A stretch of DNA of 20,870 nucleotides. Origin: a virus. A program made the translations under genes and the position numbers. The stretch is from positions 1 to 20,870 of the IMG/VR virus record IMGVR_UViG_3300033978_000698. One strand, 5' to 3'. A model generated the notes under the pieces. That model searched no databases. It was not told the origin of the DNA and worked only from the letters and a program-made list of their open reading frames with translations. Numbering within the stretch: the stretch's first letter is position 1; each line of letters starts with the position of its first letter. Shown here piece after piece: positions 20,537-20,870 of the stretch.

Positions 20537-20870
20537 ATGGAATTAGATTTTTCAATTAATGACGATCAACTGCGCTCAGTATTCACCAACTTTGAGCGCC
20601 CAACGCGCCCACTGATGACCGCGATCGCAAACTTTCTAGCCGATGAAGCACGAAACGCCATCAAAACCCAAACTTCGCCCGATGGCAGCAAGTTTGCGGC
20701 GCTCAATCCTAAGTATGCAGCACGCAAGGCAAAGGATAAAAACACTAGGCGCAACGGAATACTTCAGCAATCAGGTGGGCTTTATGACAGCATCGCCGCC
20801 GAAGCGACTAACGACACTGCGATCGTAAAAACCAACCGCCCTGTCTCTGGTGGATATGACTTGGGGGCAA
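20537..20870 (+). CDS. Virion morphogenesis protein, gpG-like, cut by the window edge
   Basis: From ATG 20537 the frame is open to the right edge, giving 111 residues of an unfinished protein. It matches the Mu G / tail-completion family: a MELDFSINDDQLRSVF opening, an R-x-LMTAIANFLADEARNAI helix, QTSPDG at 45-50 with the usual FAALNPKYAARKAK run, and ILQQSGGLYDSI at 75-86. In Mu this gene follows F and comes before I, as expected except that I lies on the other strand here. In P2 the related gpS completes the tail; in Mu it acts at head-tail joining. It resumes the plus operon after the reverse-oriented gene. Confidence 0.88.
   Translation, partial: MELDFSINDDQLRSVFTNFERPTRPLMTAIANFLADEARNAIKTQTSPDGSKFAALNPKYAARKAKDKNTRRNGILQQSGGLYDSIAAEATNDTAIVKTNRPVSGGYDLGA
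20542..20569 (-). promoter_or_regulatory. Possible promoter for the reverse-oriented gene
   Basis: On the minus strand TTGATC (20569-20564) and TCTAAT (20547-20542) stand 16 bases apart, resembling sigma-70 -35 and -10 hexamers. The first codon at 20511 follows about 30 bases later. It would lie inside the 5' end of the gpG-like gene. The match is imperfect, so this is only a suggestion. Confidence 0.3.

Noticed and set aside
1-20870. Clustered GCGATCGC repeats as a CRISPR or iteron array
   Set aside because: Copies are irregularly spaced within genes and are HIP1 sites; no repeat-spacer structure exists.
1-20870. Integrase, transposase, repressor, tRNA or attachment site
   Set aside because: None could be seen on either strand; the phage ends must lie outside the window.

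Overview
This window is almost wholly the structural part of a tailed-phage genome, most likely a prophage or resident phage of a cyanobacterium. The host call rests on the HIP1 octamer GCGATCGC, which I count about 28 times by eye in 20.9 kb inside ordinary coding sequence. Chance would give less than one copy, and this over-representation is a known cyanobacterial signature. An HU protein of cyanobacterial type and a near absence of strong Shine-Dalgarno sequences agree with this. I see no integrase, transposase, repressor, lysis gene, tRNA or attachment site, so neither phage end is inside the window.

The window has two divergent blocks that start back to back around 14512-14635. The plus-strand block (14636 to the right edge) holds a Mu-like packaging and head-assembly series in Mu order: a membrane-anchored coiled-coil protein (gp25/DUF2730-like), a winged-helix-like protein (gp26-like), a small terminase (gp27/DUF3486), a probable small zinc-ribbon protein, the large terminase (gp28-like), the portal (gp29/DUF935), the MuF head protein, a 45-residue ORF, and the start of a gpG-like morphogenesis protein cut by the window edge. 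A small gene of opposite orientation (20245-20511) sits between the F-like and G-like genes.

The minus-strand block (14511 down to 51) holds the rest of the virion: a Mu I-type protease-scaffold, a DUF2190 capsid accessory protein with an extra C-terminal domain, the major capsid protein, a gp35-like protein, an HU-family DNA-binding protein, gp36-like (DUF1320) and gp37-like connector or terminator proteins, the tail tube, a 69-residue protein, a tail-assembly chaperone pair joined by a predicted -1 ribosomal frameshift, a fibre-like protein, a 1159-residue tape measure, a 673-residue hub-like protein and four distal tail genes. Most junctions are ATGA, TAATG or short overlaps, which suggests long polycistronic, translationally coupled messages.

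No tail sheath and no Mu-type contractile baseplate genes were recognised. I therefore infer a siphovirus-like tail on a Mu-type head, the combination found in transposable siphoviruses such as D3112 and B3, but with the usual single late operon split into two divergent halves. The observations most worth checking are the frameshift site with a candidate pseudoknot, the HU gene among capsid and connector genes, the split late region, the zinc-ribbon ORF between the two terminase subunits, and the reverse-oriented gene between the F-like and G-like genes.
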